Source: Mansonella perstans
Lineage: Eukaryota > Nematoda > Chromadorea > Rhabditida > Onchocercidae
Assembly: GCA_037074765.1 (NCBI GenBank)
Contig: JBAMDO010000158.1
Coordinates: 1 to 64,000 of the forward strand
Reading direction: 5' to 3'
DNA: 64,000 nucleotides
Translations under genes and position numbers: made by a program
Part shown: positions 47,772-60,423 of the stretch, in pieces
How the letters are laid out: each line of letters starts with the position of its first letter
How positions within the stretch are numbered: the stretch's first letter is position 1
Notes under the pieces: generated by a model
The model's database searches: none
What the model was told of the DNA's origin: nothing
What the model saw: only the letters and a program-made list of their open reading frames with translations

Positions 47772-48044
47772 CTGAAATTTCTTAAAAAATTGAAATTTGC
47801 TGAAAAGTTGAAATTCGTTCAGAAACTAAAATTTGTTCAAAAATTGAAATTTGCCGAAAAATTAAAACTTGATGGAAAATTAAAATTTGCTGCGGAATTG
47901 AAATTTGCTGAGAAATGGAAATTCGCTGAAAAATTGAAATTTGTTGAGAAACTGAAATTGGTTGAGAAATTGAAACCTGCTAAGAAATTTAAGGCTCGCC
48001 AAGAAATTTTGAAATTTGCAGAGATATTAAAATTTGCCGAATAA
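47772..48044 (+). repeat. 18-bp minisatellite, 15 units, open frame encoding a hexapeptide repeat
   Basis: Fifteen 18-base units of the form TTGAAATTTGCTGAAAAA follow each other without a length change until TAA at 48042. Read on the plus strand they encode LKFAEK-type hexapeptides (LKFAEK, LKFVQK, LKLDGK, LKLVEK, LKPAKK), alternating hydrophobic and Lys/Glu residues. There is no clear start codon; an acceptor-like CTAAACAG lies just upstream at 47760. The opposite strand is also open across the array, so openness alone does not prove coding. Confidence 0.85.
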
Positions 48045-48299
48045 ATGAAACAAATGCAGTAAAATGAAATGAGAAAATAGCTCGAGGGTAAAAATGGTGA
48101 CAGAAAAAAAAAGTGAAAAACAAAAGAAAAAGTAGAAATGATATATGTGTGTGTACATACATACATGTGTATACATGCATTCATGTGCGTGGATGATGTA
48201 TCTGTGTTGCATGTTGTACATGGGTATGTAAATCTGTATCAATGGAATGAATGAATAGAAGGTGTCAGTAGTAGTGTCAGTATGTATTATATATGTGTA

Positions 48300-48343
<44 letters not shown>

Positions 48344-48354
48344 TGTGTGTGTAA
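48300..48354. repeat. GT dinucleotide microsatellite
   Basis: Long (GT) run with two GTAT interruptions, flanked by a looser TG-rich zone from about 48140. Confidence 0.95.
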
Positions 48355-49567
48355 GTGTCTATATGATTTAAAACAAAAATTTGACCTTGATCAAAAAAAA
48401 GTCATCAATGAGATCAAGTACGGAATGAAATGGTTAAAAATAATTTGTATTTGCATCATTTCATTTTTATTTTCATACAAAGATAAGTCCAAATTAAAAG
48501 TGAGATTTTAAACTGGTCGCCTTTTTTTTTACGATTGAGAAAAAGAGAAGGGCTTTTTAATTAAAATTTCGAAAATTGATATAAATTAGAAAAACTCACT
48601 CTTTTTATTTTTTTGCGAAATTATAAATATAAATTTTTTTTTTCTGTTTAACGAAAATGAAAGTATTATCAATTTGATAATCACATCTGATAACAATAAA
48701 AGTACTTCTTACTAAAGAACGAATTAAATTTAGTTTGAATAAAATTTTTTTGGAATTTCTTTACTTATAGTTTTTAATTAGTTTTTATCTTTATTTTTTA
48801 ATTTAACTAGTTTAATTTTTTTAGTCTTATTTATTCATTTATTTTTTTTGATCTTTGATTATTGCAATCCTTTAGCTTCAGCCATTTCAGGTGAAAAATT
48901 ACAATTTTAGGTAAATTGAAGATATCATCTACAATGAACCCATACTGAATAATGCGAACAAATTTTTTTAATTTCTTAATCAAATTACGATTAGTGCGCT
49001 ATTCGTTTAGTTCATGTTTGTTTTTTTTTTTTTTTTTTTTTTAATGAGATGTTTGATTAATATTTGATTAATTGCTTGGCTTAGCTGAAAGTTAGCAATC
49101 AATTTGCCCACATATTTTCATTATTTACAAAATTACCTCAAAGAAAGAATAAATGCAATTTAGTCGACGAATTAGCAATTAAACATGTTGATCATATTTG
49201 CTCAATACTTTCTGAAAAAATGTTCGAATGAAAAACATTTACATTTCATAGTTTTGAAATTTATGCTAATTGATTCACTATTTTTGAATAATTAAAGTAA
49301 TTAATGATTGCAACGAAACAAAGAAGGGAGAAGTGATCAAAGGCTTACTTGTAAAAATTTAATTTACGATAATCTTGAAATAATTTACCCATAATCAATT
49401 TGAACTGCAATTAATGTTAAATTACACTTTTAATATTATTATCACCAAATAAGATGCTATAAAATAATAATAGCAGAAAAGATTTCAATTTGCTGTCAGA
49501 AAAAAATTTTGTTCCATTTTAACTGTTAAATTTAGATTAAATTGTACGTCCACAGTAAACCATAAAT

Positions 49568-49625
49568 TACTGTAGATCTACAGTATATCCGTCTACAGTA
49601 TACTCATCTATAGTAGATGACAAAT
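49568..49625. repeat. Palindrome plus CTACAGTA cluster
   Basis: The perfect 18-bp palindrome TACTGTAGATCTACAGTA at 49568-49585 is followed by two further copies of a TCTACAGTATA-like word, about 15 bases apart. Confidence 0.8.
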
Positions 49626-50722
49626 ATTGTGACAGTGTGAAATTATGAAATAATATTCCATTTAAAAAAATAATTTCATCTTTTATTTTCATGAAAATTT
49701 TTTTTATTTTTAAATTGATTTGCCTAATTATTTTAATATTTTAAAGTATTTCATTGATTGTTTTACCATTTTTAATTTGATTTTCAATTTTCTTAAACTT
49801 CAATTTGTTGTTTTTTTTCCAAAATTAATTTAAATAAAATAGCTGCAAAAAAAAGCAGAATGATAAAAACCAGGTTCAGTTCATAACAGTTTAGGTTAAT
49901 TCAACAGTGTTAAAAAAAAATTGATAAAATTGAAACTAACTGATAAATTGATTCATTGTAAAATTTAACTAATTAACAAACTCAATTGATTTAAATTTCA
50001 CAATACATTCTATTCTAATATTCCAGCCAATTTTGTTCATCTATCATCTCTAAAAAGATAGTAACAAAAAAAAATTTAAAACATTCGTTGAACTTTGTTT
50101 CCTCTAATCGTAGTCATTAAAAAAGTAATTAGTTTTCAAAGCAAAAAAAACGCACATTAAAGAGAAAAAGCAAGGCCATTTTTAAATTAATTAATTAAAT
50201 TTTATAATTGTTTAGGAAAGTGACAAGAAAAAAAAGCAAAATTATTGAAATAAATACACTAATGATTATTTTAAGCTGATTCATTTAATTTTATAATTTT
50301 GTTAGTAAAGTCAAAGAACAACCAGCAAAGAATGAAAGAAATCAAAATAAAAAAGGTTGAAGATTATCTGAAATTAATTTAATCAATTTTATAATTATTT
50401 AAAAGAAATTGTAACAAAAATTAATTTGACGGTTAGAATTGATTTCAACAAAAATACATAATTTATGATAAAGCTAAAGCATTAGCATGAAAAAAATAAA
50501 ATAATAAAAATTTTATACTCAAAAATTTTTACTGAATAATAAAAAAAGACAATTCATTTCTTTTGAATGTCAACCGATCCCTAAATGTCAACTGCGCCAT
50601 GCTATGTCAACTGTCATTGTTGTTTAAGAAAAAATAAAAAAAAGAGAGAGAAAGAAGTGAAAGAGAAACAAAACAAGTAAACAAAAGATAAAAGATTAAA
50701 AAGTCGGAAATGAAATCACACG

Positions 50723-50729
<7 letters not shown>

Positions 50730-50790
<61 letters not shown>
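50730..50790. repeat. CA dinucleotide microsatellite
   Basis: (CA) run with a single TACA interruption, followed by a short TA run. Confidence 0.95.
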
Positions 50791-50794
<4 letters not shown>

Positions 50795-51689
50795 TATATA
50801 TATATTCATAAAAACAATGACAAATGGAACTTAAAATTGAAATTTGAAAAAAAAAATTCTATGCATGTATATCATACAAAGGATAGTTTTTGTGTTGTTT
50901 CAATGCAACAATGTTCTGTTGTGAACAAACAGCAATAGGCAGTGACAATGAAAATTCTCTTTAGAATTTTTTTAGGAAAATAAAACAGATTGATTTAAAA
51001 GGTAGGAAATAAAATGGACAACAAAAACTGAAATTACACATTAAATCGGTTATTTCTAAAGCAATATTGATTTCGATTAAATTCTAAAGTGACAGTGTAA
51101 TTTATTTTAATTTTCTTTATTGTTCTTTGTAATTAAAAAAATAGAGCAAATTAAAAAAAAAAATGATAAAAGAAAAAAAGAAAGGAAAAAGACGACTGCA
51201 TGACAATGTGCTAAGTTTTTTGTTCGGAAAAAAAACATTGTTAATTGTTTCATGTGATTTGCTATGCGTTTAATGCGTATTGCTAATTTTCACTGCGAAC
51301 CTGAAATATCTGCTACTTCACTTCACTTAACTACTTTACTTCCTTAATTACTTCGTTTCACGTAACTGCTTCACTTCATGTATAATTATGCGTTAATCTT
51401 CATTGCAAATTTTTATTACACGAAACAAGCATCTCTACATTCCATTCGTTCATTCTCATCTGTTTGTAAAATGCGTTCTATGTTAATGAATATCAGTTTA
51501 GGATTTTGGATTAAATTCTACCAAGGAAAAGAATTGCCATTTCTTATGTGATTTGCTTACGTTATATTTTATAAATTACAAAAATGCATGCACTGTAAAT
51601 TTGTATTAAAAAAAAGACAAAAATGCTTTATTACAAATATTTCTGCATGATTTTTCATAACAAGAGGAATAATTTTTAAAAAAAAATCG

Positions 51690-51960
51690 TAATAATTCAA
51701 TAAGTTGTAATAATCCGTAATAATTCAATAAATCGTAATAATTCATAATAACTCAATAAAGCGTAAAAAATCGTAATAATTCAATGAAAGGTTAAAAATC
51801 GTAACAATTCAATAAATCGTAATAATTCGTAATAGTTCAATGAATCGCAAAAATTCAATAAATTGTAGAAAATTATAATAATTCACAATGACTCAAGAAA
51901 TCGTAAATATTCAATAAATCATGGAAAATCATAATAATTGAAAAAATCATAATAAATTCA
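51690..51960. repeat. Degenerate tandem array of TAATAATTCAATAAATCG words
   Basis: Roughly ten diverged copies of AATAATTCAATAAATCGT with units of about 22-30 bp and frequent indels. Non-coding. Confidence 0.75.
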
Positions 51961-52819
51961 AAAAATTTAAAGCAAAAGAAAATCTGAAATAAAATAGAAG
52001 AGAACTGATTGGAAAAACATTTTTTCGCAAGCAATTTTGTTACGCTTACAATAGGATAAATAATGAAATCTTTTTACAATTTATTTTACTCATTTCCTAT
52101 TATGTATTTCATTGAGAGACACATTCATTCATTAGAGGAACCAGCTGCAAAACAATAATTACCGTTAATGTATTCAATTACAACCCATGCAAAACTTGAT
52201 TGATCGAACAATCAACCAATATCAGCTTTATTTTGCATAATTTCATTCCACTTTATTTCTTTTCACTATTGCTTAGCAATTATATCAATAAAATCCTACT
52301 CATTACATTCTATTGCTTTCTTTTGTTGTTGTTGTTGTAATACAATTATTTGAAATTCAATTTTAAATCAAAAATTCAATTATTATTAATTAAGTTAACC
52401 AAATACAACTGAAATTTAAAGTTTTTAGTTTTAAATATTGAATTTAATAAATTGCCAGGAAAAAAAAATGTTAATTTATTTAATTTTTATTTGAATAATT
52501 TTTGACTTTTTTAATAAATTATAGGTAAAAATTATTTATTAGGATGAAGTATTCTGTCTGCAAAATGATTCTTTATTTTTATATAATATTAATAATTTAT
52601 TGTCAAACAATTTTTTAAATTAAATTTACGATTTATATTATCAAATAGTTGTTGAAGTGATTGAATAAAAAATCATGAAAAAACGACTTGTGATTATTCA
52701 TGCCATTGACAATGAAAAACATATGATAATTCTTATATAAGATAAAGATAAACGATAAATTTGGGATGGAATTTGTGAAAATAATTTATACTAATAATAA
52801 TCATAATATCTCTGAAATA

Positions 52820-53580
52820 TTGGCGGCATAATAATGATGGAAAAAGAGACGATAATAATGATGATAAAAGCGATTTCTGCGGAATTTTCCAGATTTCACA
52901 ATTATAATGACGATGATAATAAATCATGCTATGTGCGTGAAATGTTTCAAACGCTAATGATGATACAAATAACAATACCTGATACTAACAATAAAGAAAG
53001 TGGTAAGTGATATGCGCATGTAAAATCATTCAATTGCTGACGATGATAAAATGATGCTCATAACAGTGATAACTGCAGCATCTTACAAATTTTGATAATA
53101 ACAATGACATTTGATACGTGTGAAATTTTTCATTTTTGCGAAATTTTATGAAAAATGTTAGTGCTAATAATATTAACTATAAAAGCGATAACAGCTAAAT
53201 TTTTCATTTCATTATAAATTTTTTTTAAATGACCATAATGATGATATTCATTGATATGTGTATGTGATTTCGATGATAACGATGATCATCAAACGCTAAA
53301 TGACGATAGTAAACAAAAAAGATATCGGTAGAACTTCTGAAATTTTTACATAATAATAACAGTGATGATGATAACAATGATGTACTTGTGTATAAAATTG
53401 CACAATTGCTTATGATAATGAAAGCAGTGATAATAATAATGATACTGTGCAGATCTTTTTATTAATAACGATGATAATAATAAATAGTATGGGAATATGC
53501 GTGGGAAATGTTTAAAAATTGCTAATGATGATATCAAATATTGATGCTTAAGGCAATAATAACGATAACATTGCATGAAT
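52820..53580. repeat. Diverged tandem array rich in GATGATAA, period about 80-140 bp
   Basis: A (A/G)TATG(T/C)G(C/T)(G/A)TG(T/G)(A)AA word recurs near 52931, 53011, 53111, 53251, 53381 and 53491. In most copies it is followed by GCTAATGATGATA-like sequence. No frame is kept. Confidence 0.65.
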
Positions 53581-54891
53581 TGTTTGCTCTGCTCTATATG
53601 GGTACATTTATTGCATACATGTATTACCTGTTTTGATTAATTTGTTGGAAGTTGGAATTACCTGTTGGAAGATATTATCATTTTTGATTAAATTTCTTCA
53701 CCAAATTTAAATTATTCATTTAATTGGTATTTGAATAAATTTCTCATCTTTATTGCTTTCACAACAGCAAAGTAAGTAAGTAAGTAAGAGTTAAATTCGA
53801 AAAAAGTTTTTGCTTTCCTTTTCTTACAATTTTTTTTTTGAAAATTTTAAGAAATTTCCGGAAAAAATTAAGCATTTGTTAATGTCAAAATTTAGCAAAT
53901 GATATAATCAAATTACAGTATTCAACGATATTATTGAAAAATAGCAATTCTAGAAATGGAGAGAAAAAACAGTGAAAAGTTAAGAAAAAATTTAATTTTA
54001 AATTAAAAATTATTTTTTCAATTTTAATTAAAAGATGCTAAAAAAAGTGAAAGAAAAGAGTAATGATAACAATTGCCCTCTGTGTGCGTGTGTTTTTTTT
54101 TAGTGTCATTTATTCGAATTTTTTGTTATATTTGGAAAAAAAAAGGTAAAAATAAATTGAAATAAAAACTTTAAAAATGTGAAAATAATCAATCCTTCAT
54201 AATATTTTCTAAAAGAAAATTTTCATAAAAATGAAACAAAAAAAGAAACTAGGAAAATTACTAAAAAAATGAAGAAAAAAGAAAATTTACGAAAAGATTT
54301 TTGTGACTAATTATGAAATTTCTTAGTCCTCATTAATTGCCAACTATACGTTATCAACATTGATAATGTAGCTTACGTGATGCAGTAATAAACTTTTTGC
54401 AAATAGATTACATTCACTTAATAATCATCGGATAAGCAACCGTGATTTAATTAGTAGTATTTGTGAATACATACTTTGTTCACGTATAAATACAGTCATA
54501 CTGTGTACACAGAGGCAAAATTGGAAGCTAAATGTATGGATGGTATCATTATTAACACTCCGAAATTTGATAATTAGCCATTTTAAATTTTAAAAACTTT
54601 TTTTTTAAATTATTGATGCACAGCATTAGTTATCATTAGCTAAAAATGACTATGTCAGTTATAAACAATTCGAAAACGATTATTTACTATAATCGCCAAT
54701 TAGTATCCTTACTATTAATTATTCACCCAAATCTAATTAGCAACAATAAAAAAATAGTTGGACTAATATAACAAAGTTAAGGCTTTATAAGTTGCTTTGG
54801 AAAATTTTTTCAACTATATTTAAATCAATTAATAATTAATTAATCTTTGCGAACAAAACAAAAAAATACCATGATAGTTAAATTTTACTAC

Positions 54892-55004
54892 CGTTGTCAT
54901 CCAGAAGAGAACATATGTGCAATTTATGCTCGATGTTTTCAGCCAAGCTAATACTTTTATATTTTTCCAGAAAAGGAAATATTTTGGAACGAAATGCCTC
55001 AATA
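54892..55004 (-). CDS. Possible internal exon of an unidentified minus-strand gene
   Basis: Bounded by AATTGCAG and by ACG|GTAGTA, the segment reads IEAFRSKIFPFLEKYKSI, then SLAENIEHKLHICSLLDDN, with normal-looking charged composition, and has no stop in 37 codons. It needs two bases from an upstream exon. I do not recognise the family. The frame may be fortuitous, but two splice signals and higher GC favour an exon. Confidence 0.35.
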
Positions 55005-55370
55005 CTGCAATTAATTAATGTCATTTTTTTGGTGACGTTAGGATTAATTTGAATTAAAAAGCCAAGAGAAAGTACTGTAATATCATTTTAATGATTGGTA
55101 AATAAATAATGATTAAATAAATAATGGTTTGAAATATGTAAACTTCCAAATCATTACAAGAGTTAAAATGATGAAAAAGTACAATGCTGTCTTTACAGTA
55201 GTAACAGGTAATTAATTACAGTAAAACTTGGTTAAAATTTGATCATTTTTAATTATGCCGCAATTTTGTTTTTATTTTTTAATTTGCATTTCTTCGTTTC
55301 ATTTAATTGAATTCGCCTGTCAAATTTAACAGAAAAAAAAGTTTTTTTTTTAAGAAAAGGAAATTGTGCC

Positions 55371-55480
55371 ATCAATATGTAAGTGCAACACTACAATGTG
55401 CTAAATTCAGCATTGTTGCATCAGTATTACATATTCAATGTTGCTACTTCAATATGTAAATGCAACACTATTACGTTAAA
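55371..55480. repeat. About 77-bp imperfect direct repeat
   Basis: (A/T)TCAATATGTAA(G/A)TGCAACACTA occurs at about 55371 and 55448. Confidence 0.6.
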
Positions 55481-55554
55481 AAGTTAAACCATTTTGCATC
55501 AAAATGTTACATGCAATTTCATTGCAAGTAAACAATCGATAACTCGAAGTAACA

Positions 55555-55633
55555 AATGACGATTACCCCGTGGATCATTGGGTAGTGTAACGGTGAATGC
55601 TTCCACAATCATGTTTTTCAATACGTCGGTATG
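55555..55633 (-). CDS. Possible exon, likely partner of the one at 54892-55004
   Basis: After AACAATTTAG the minus strand reads HTDVLKNMIVEAFTVTLPND, then PRGNRH, in a patch of higher GC. A GTTACTTC donor at 55554 leaves two bases, the phase the 54892-55004 exon requires; a GGTAATC donor at 55566 would not fit it. Family unknown. Confidence 0.3.
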
Positions 55634-57509
55634 CTAAATTGTTATGTCAAACATTGCTACGTTAAATTTTAAAATTCACAACTGATTTTATTTGATTTTC
55701 TTATGCAAGCACATGTTTACTAAACCATGCAAATGAACACGTATAAAAATTTTTGCATACAAATTTGCAGCAAATTTTAGACAGTTCCTTCTTTTTTCTT
55801 TTTTTTGAAATCTTACCGTTGTAGAATTTTATCCCATTTTTCACGCTAACATTAGAAGTCAATATGAAAAATTTTTTTCACTAGAATAAGATTGTAAAAA
55901 TTTATCAATTTTTGCCAATAAAAAAAAATTCGATATGCAAATCGAATTATCATCTATTTTAAATTTTGTTACAAAAATGGCGCTTTTTAATAAAAAAGTG
56001 TTTTTTCAAATTTAGCTATTTTTTTCTGATATTCAATTTTGTTTTTTTTTCATTTATTTATCAAAATGTATGGTCATCATTTCCCTAACACTTTTTCATA
56101 GCTGTTGTTAATTTGATAACAAAAAATACTTCAAACTAATCTGCTTTCATTACTATACAATTTAAATGACTGATATTATTACTGCAATATTTATTTAATA
56201 AGATGGAATGACCAAATTTTAATTTTTCAATAATAATTTCAATTTTACAAACAAAAGAACTTTGTATTAATATATTCCATTTTGAGCAATTGACTAATTT
56301 GAAATTATAATTGAAAAAAAAGTCAATTAAATCTCTATTAAATTTAAAATTCTCCCATTTCTGCTTAAATTTTTAGTTTACTTGAAATTATTTTTAAAAT
56401 AAAAAAAGTGAAAATGTTTAAAAATGTTTAATATTAACCTAAAATGTTCGTTCATTCCTAAAAAAATTTTTCCATCTTAAATTTTCATTTGCACGGCTTT
56501 ATATTTCATTTGAAATGATCAAATCTTAATGAATGAGACTATTGGGAAGGTAGTGCATAATTAATTGGAAATAAAACAATTATCTTAGAATAACTTAAAT
56601 TATCTCTTTTTTCTATTTTTTTTTATCACAAAGAAAATAATTATGAGGAAGTCATCTCTTTTAATTAATTGTTCTTTTGTCTTCATGAATGTCAAATATT
56701 CACAATCAAATTTGTTTGCGGACAAAAGAAAAATTTTAATTTCATTTGAAATTTTAAATCAAAATACTTCTTATGGGCATCAAAATTCGAATGATGCGCA
56801 TGTCAAGTTTTTAATTTCATTAGCTATTATTATTTCCAATAGCTAAAATCAACTTGCACCATAAACTTAAAATTTAATGTCATCGTCGGTATTTTTAATT
56901 ATCATAACTAACAAAACGAAATTCCATTCACTGATAATCACTAAAATAATATTCAAAATATTTAAATAAAATGCTTTTAAGTTTATGATGCAAAACTAAA
57001 ATGCATTCTGAGTTAATTTAAGTTAATTTAATTTAATTCAAGAAAAAACTAATTTAATGCTAACTCTATCGGCTATGAAAACCATGTGAAAATTAATTTT
57101 ACGTTAAACATATTCATTTCCTAACCCACAAAATAATAGCCAAAGGTATCATTAATTAAACTAGAAAAAAAATCGGCAAGATCTTACAAAAAAAAATTGA
57201 AATTCAATTAGAGAACACTTTAGCTAATGCCAACTCCATTGGATCGCAGAACTAATATTAAATAATTACAAAATTCGATTAGATCATAATTTAGCATTAC
57301 CAATTCTACTGGATGATTGGACTAATTGCCGAACTAATCAATTTCAATTTCTCTGTTTGAATAGAAATTATTAATTGAAAAATTTTTTTCCTAGAATTCC
57401 TAGAACTACCTGATGCAGAATAATAATAAAAAGAAAAAAAGACATAAAACGAAAGGGAAACGTAAATTTGTTCATCAACTAAAAGTCTGCTTTTCAAATT
57501 TCTCCTTTT

Positions 57510-57710
57510 AATTTAAAATTTCTGCCACAGTTTCTATAACTATCAGACCCACTGGAATGTTTTGTGAAAACGCATGTAGTAAATTGAAATGTTCTTTCAC
57601 TAGAAAAAAATTACTATGTTGAAATCCTTTCGCTAAATTACTATTTATTTGTAAAACCCAACTTGATTTGCTACAATGTACAATTTCAAATGTGCAGCAA
57701 AAAAAAATTA
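57510..57710 (-). CDS. Possible terminal exon, no known domain
   Basis: A minus-strand frame of about 67 codons ends in TAA at about 57510. Its C-terminal part reads VKEHFNLLHAFSQNIPVGLI then VIETVAEILN. Acceptors TACATTGTAG and TTTTTTTCTAG occur within it. There is no in-frame ATG. It lies upstream of, and on the same strand as, the two candidate exons near 55 kb, and could belong to the same unidentified gene or be a chance frame. Confidence 0.2.
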
Positions 57711-59980
57711 AAAGTTAAATTTCGAAAAAATATTGAAGAAAACTTTTCGTATGGCAGTTTTTTTTACATTGAAAAAGAAATTATTGTTTTGCATATTGTT
57801 TTTTAAATTTTAAAAATAAAACGAAAATTTTTTTCTCCCATTCTTTCTCTCTCTCTTTCTCTTTCCTACTCACTCTTAATAAATATATAAAATTTTGGAA
57901 AAAAGAAATTGTTTGAAATAATTTGGCAATAAAATTATGCCATACAAAAATAAAACGTTAATGAATAATTTTAGAAAAAAAAATTCTTTTTTAATTCAAA
58001 AAATCAAATGGATAAAGAATTTTCATTTAAATTATGAAGAAAAAAAAAGATAACCAGTTTTAATTGTAATTATATATAATATCTAATTTTAATCGTAATA
58101 TTTTTTACAATTATAAATGATTATTGTTGAAAATTTCCATCGACCAATTTTTATGACTGTAATTTTACTATTTTTTAGTTATTAGTTGTACACTTTTTTT
58201 CATTTGTGATTATATATCTAATTGAAGGTTTTTAGGTTAACTTTAAATTTTTACTACTAATTTCATTTTTTAGCTGACAATTTTTTAAGAATTAATTGAT
58301 GCAGGAAATGAGAAAAGGGAACGGTGACATTCAAATTTTTCAAAGCTTTTTTTCTGTGTTAATAATTTTTATTTTTTTCTTTTTAAATAATTAATTATTG
58401 TGTCCTAAAATATAAAAGAAATTCTGGCACCGTTCGTAGTTACTTTTTATTCACTAAATGAAATTTTAAATAATTAAAAAGAATAATTAATTTACATTTT
58501 CACTTTTGAAAATTTCGTAGATAATTAGGTAATTAACGAAATTAATTTATGCATTTTTTTGCTAATTATTAAATATTATAATTAATGGAAATTTTTGACA
58601 ACGACATGGAGAAAAAAAGTAAATATATGTGAATTAAATAATTAAGCAGTATATAAATAACCTAAAATTTATATTTAACTTTAAGAGGAAGTAATGTGAG
58701 AAAGAGAAGAGAAAGAAAGAAATAAAAAAAGTGATATCAATGTGTTGTAATGAGTTAATAAAAATATAAAAAGAGAAAGAAAGAGATAAAAGAATGATAG
58801 CAATGTTATATTGATTAAATTAAAATATAAAATAAAACATTTTTATTGAAATGAAAAAATTTTGCCATTATTCTAATTCTAATGATAACTATGAAATGAA
58901 AAAAGGAAATATTGCAAAAATAAAGGATTTGAATAATTTCATTCAATATTTCCATATAAAACTAACAAATAAATATCAGTGTATTAATAATTTATTAATC
59001 TAATGTCAGTACAGATTTATACTATAACCTAATATCAATGCTAATGAAGATGCAATAGTGAAAACAGAAAAAATGCCCTGTACAATAAAAAATAATTTAT
59101 TATACTGTATTTCAAATTTTTCATATTGTGTGACAAAGGTCAAGCTTCACATGTCCATTCTCGATCTATCTATCCTGCCAGTTAGTATTATCCAAATTAT
59201 TTATCCAAAAACGAGAAGAACCTAGTGGCGCACCTGACCATGTGCCAATTAAACAAGCGCATTTATCAAAATAAGCTTATGAATTTCAAATTTTACGGTA
59301 CTATTCGGAACTTTTACGGTGTATAAAATTAATTTATTAATTGTATGAAAAAAAAAGTATATTGCAGCTCAAATAACGAATGCAATTTCCAGATAGCAAT
59401 CAACTCAGTCCATAAAACTCAGTACAAATTGCACAATAAACTTTGCGATAATTTGATTGTTAATAATTTGATCATATTAGCCAAAAAAAAAAATTAAAAT
59501 TATATCAATTATTTGGAAACTTAAGAAAATATATTATGCACAAAATTACAATTCCAGAAGTTCATGGAAAAAAAGAAAAGAATTCAATCCCAATTATTAG
59601 TGCATGCTGTGTATTGTTATTGATTGATTAAATGATCATGGTCCTAAAAATGATTCAAAATTACGGAAAAATTAATCAAATTAATTTTTAGCATTAAGTG
59701 ATTATTAAAATGCAAACAATAATATGATGCAATAATTGTCTTGAATGCCAATATTTCAGAAAAATTTACTTACTCCTCTTTTTTAAATTTTAATTTTTTT
59801 AATTAAGATCATAATTAATTAAGTGTGCTTGTAAATTACTTAATAATTTAGGAATTTCCTATAAGTAGAAAAATTTTTTATGTGTTACTGACAAAATAAA
59901 AATCGACTAATTTTTTTTCTTTCACTCTAACTTGATCGTTCGTTTCAACTTTTTCAAAAAAACAACAAATGGATAAATGG

Positions 59981-60070
59981 CGGGTCACATTGTGTCACAT
60001 TATGTCACTTTGTGCTACTTTGTGTCACTCTGTGTCATCTATGTTACTTTGTATCATTTTGCGCCACTTA
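59981..60070. repeat. 10-bp tandem repeat, nine copies
   Basis: TGTGTCACTT and variants (CGGGTCACAT, TATGTCACTT, TGTGCTACTT, GCGCCACTT) in nearly perfect 10-base register, slipping by one base near 60047. Confidence 0.9.
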
Positions 60071-60423
60071 TTTCTGAAGGATAATAAGCTAAAGCCAAAA
60101 GAAGAAGTCATGAACAATGCATCTGTTATCACTGATAATAAGCATTAATTAAATAGAATGAGAAATGAAATATAATTTCAAATTTCATAACTTTGAGTAC
60201 CTTCCTAATGACATCAAATTAATTATTAATTGCATTTATTTTTTTTAATCAAGAATGTTTAATTAACTGAAGTAAAAACTTGTTTTCCAAAATATGTGAG
60301 CAAATAACTTTTTTAAAATATCATTTTTTTTATTATTTTTTTTGTATTTTAAAATATTTTTTTTTCTTAATGATCAAAATTAATAGCATGTATGATGTAT
60401 GTGTTATACCTCATGTTTTTGCC

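Larger units (their letters stand above)
46950..54891. other. Long gene-poor region, mostly repeats
   Basis: Upstream flank of carboxypeptidase 1. The first 40 bases contain an unusually GC-rich patch (about 46955-46975, GCGCCAAA on the minus strand) just before the proposed start codon, probably promoter or 5' UTR. Beyond it are a ~58-bp direct repeat (about 47048-47130 and 47159-47214), the 18-bp minisatellite, GT and CA microsatellites, arrays at 51690 and 52820, and an AAGT run at about 53770. No complete gene is supported. Confidence 0.55.
55634..60423. other. Gene-poor AT-rich stretch
   Basis: A/T homopolymers, a pyrimidine tract at about 57840-57870, a minus-strand frame at 57510-57710 and a decamer array at 59981 (both described elsewhere). 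A GC-richer island at about 59125-59270 is open in short frames on both strands but has no matching splice sites. No supported gene. Confidence 0.5.

Noticed and set aside
48870..49010. About 50-codon minus frame (RNLIKKLKKFVRIIQYGFIV onward).
   Set aside because: No start codon, low-complexity Lys/Leu/Ile composition and no splice signals that fit.
55571..55612. tRNA-like A-box words (TGGATCATTGGGTAGTG).
   Set aside because: No B-box or cloverleaf partner follows; the patch is better read as a minus-strand exon candidate.
56643..56846. 67-codon plus frame starting MRKSSLLINCSFVF, superficially signal-peptide-like.
   Set aside because: Composition and context are indistinguishable from random AT-rich frames; no supporting exons.
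59125..59270. GC-richer island with open frames on both strands (for example LIGTWSGAPLGSSRFW on the minus strand).
   Set aside because: No matching acceptor and donor pair and no recognisable domain, so no feature was called.
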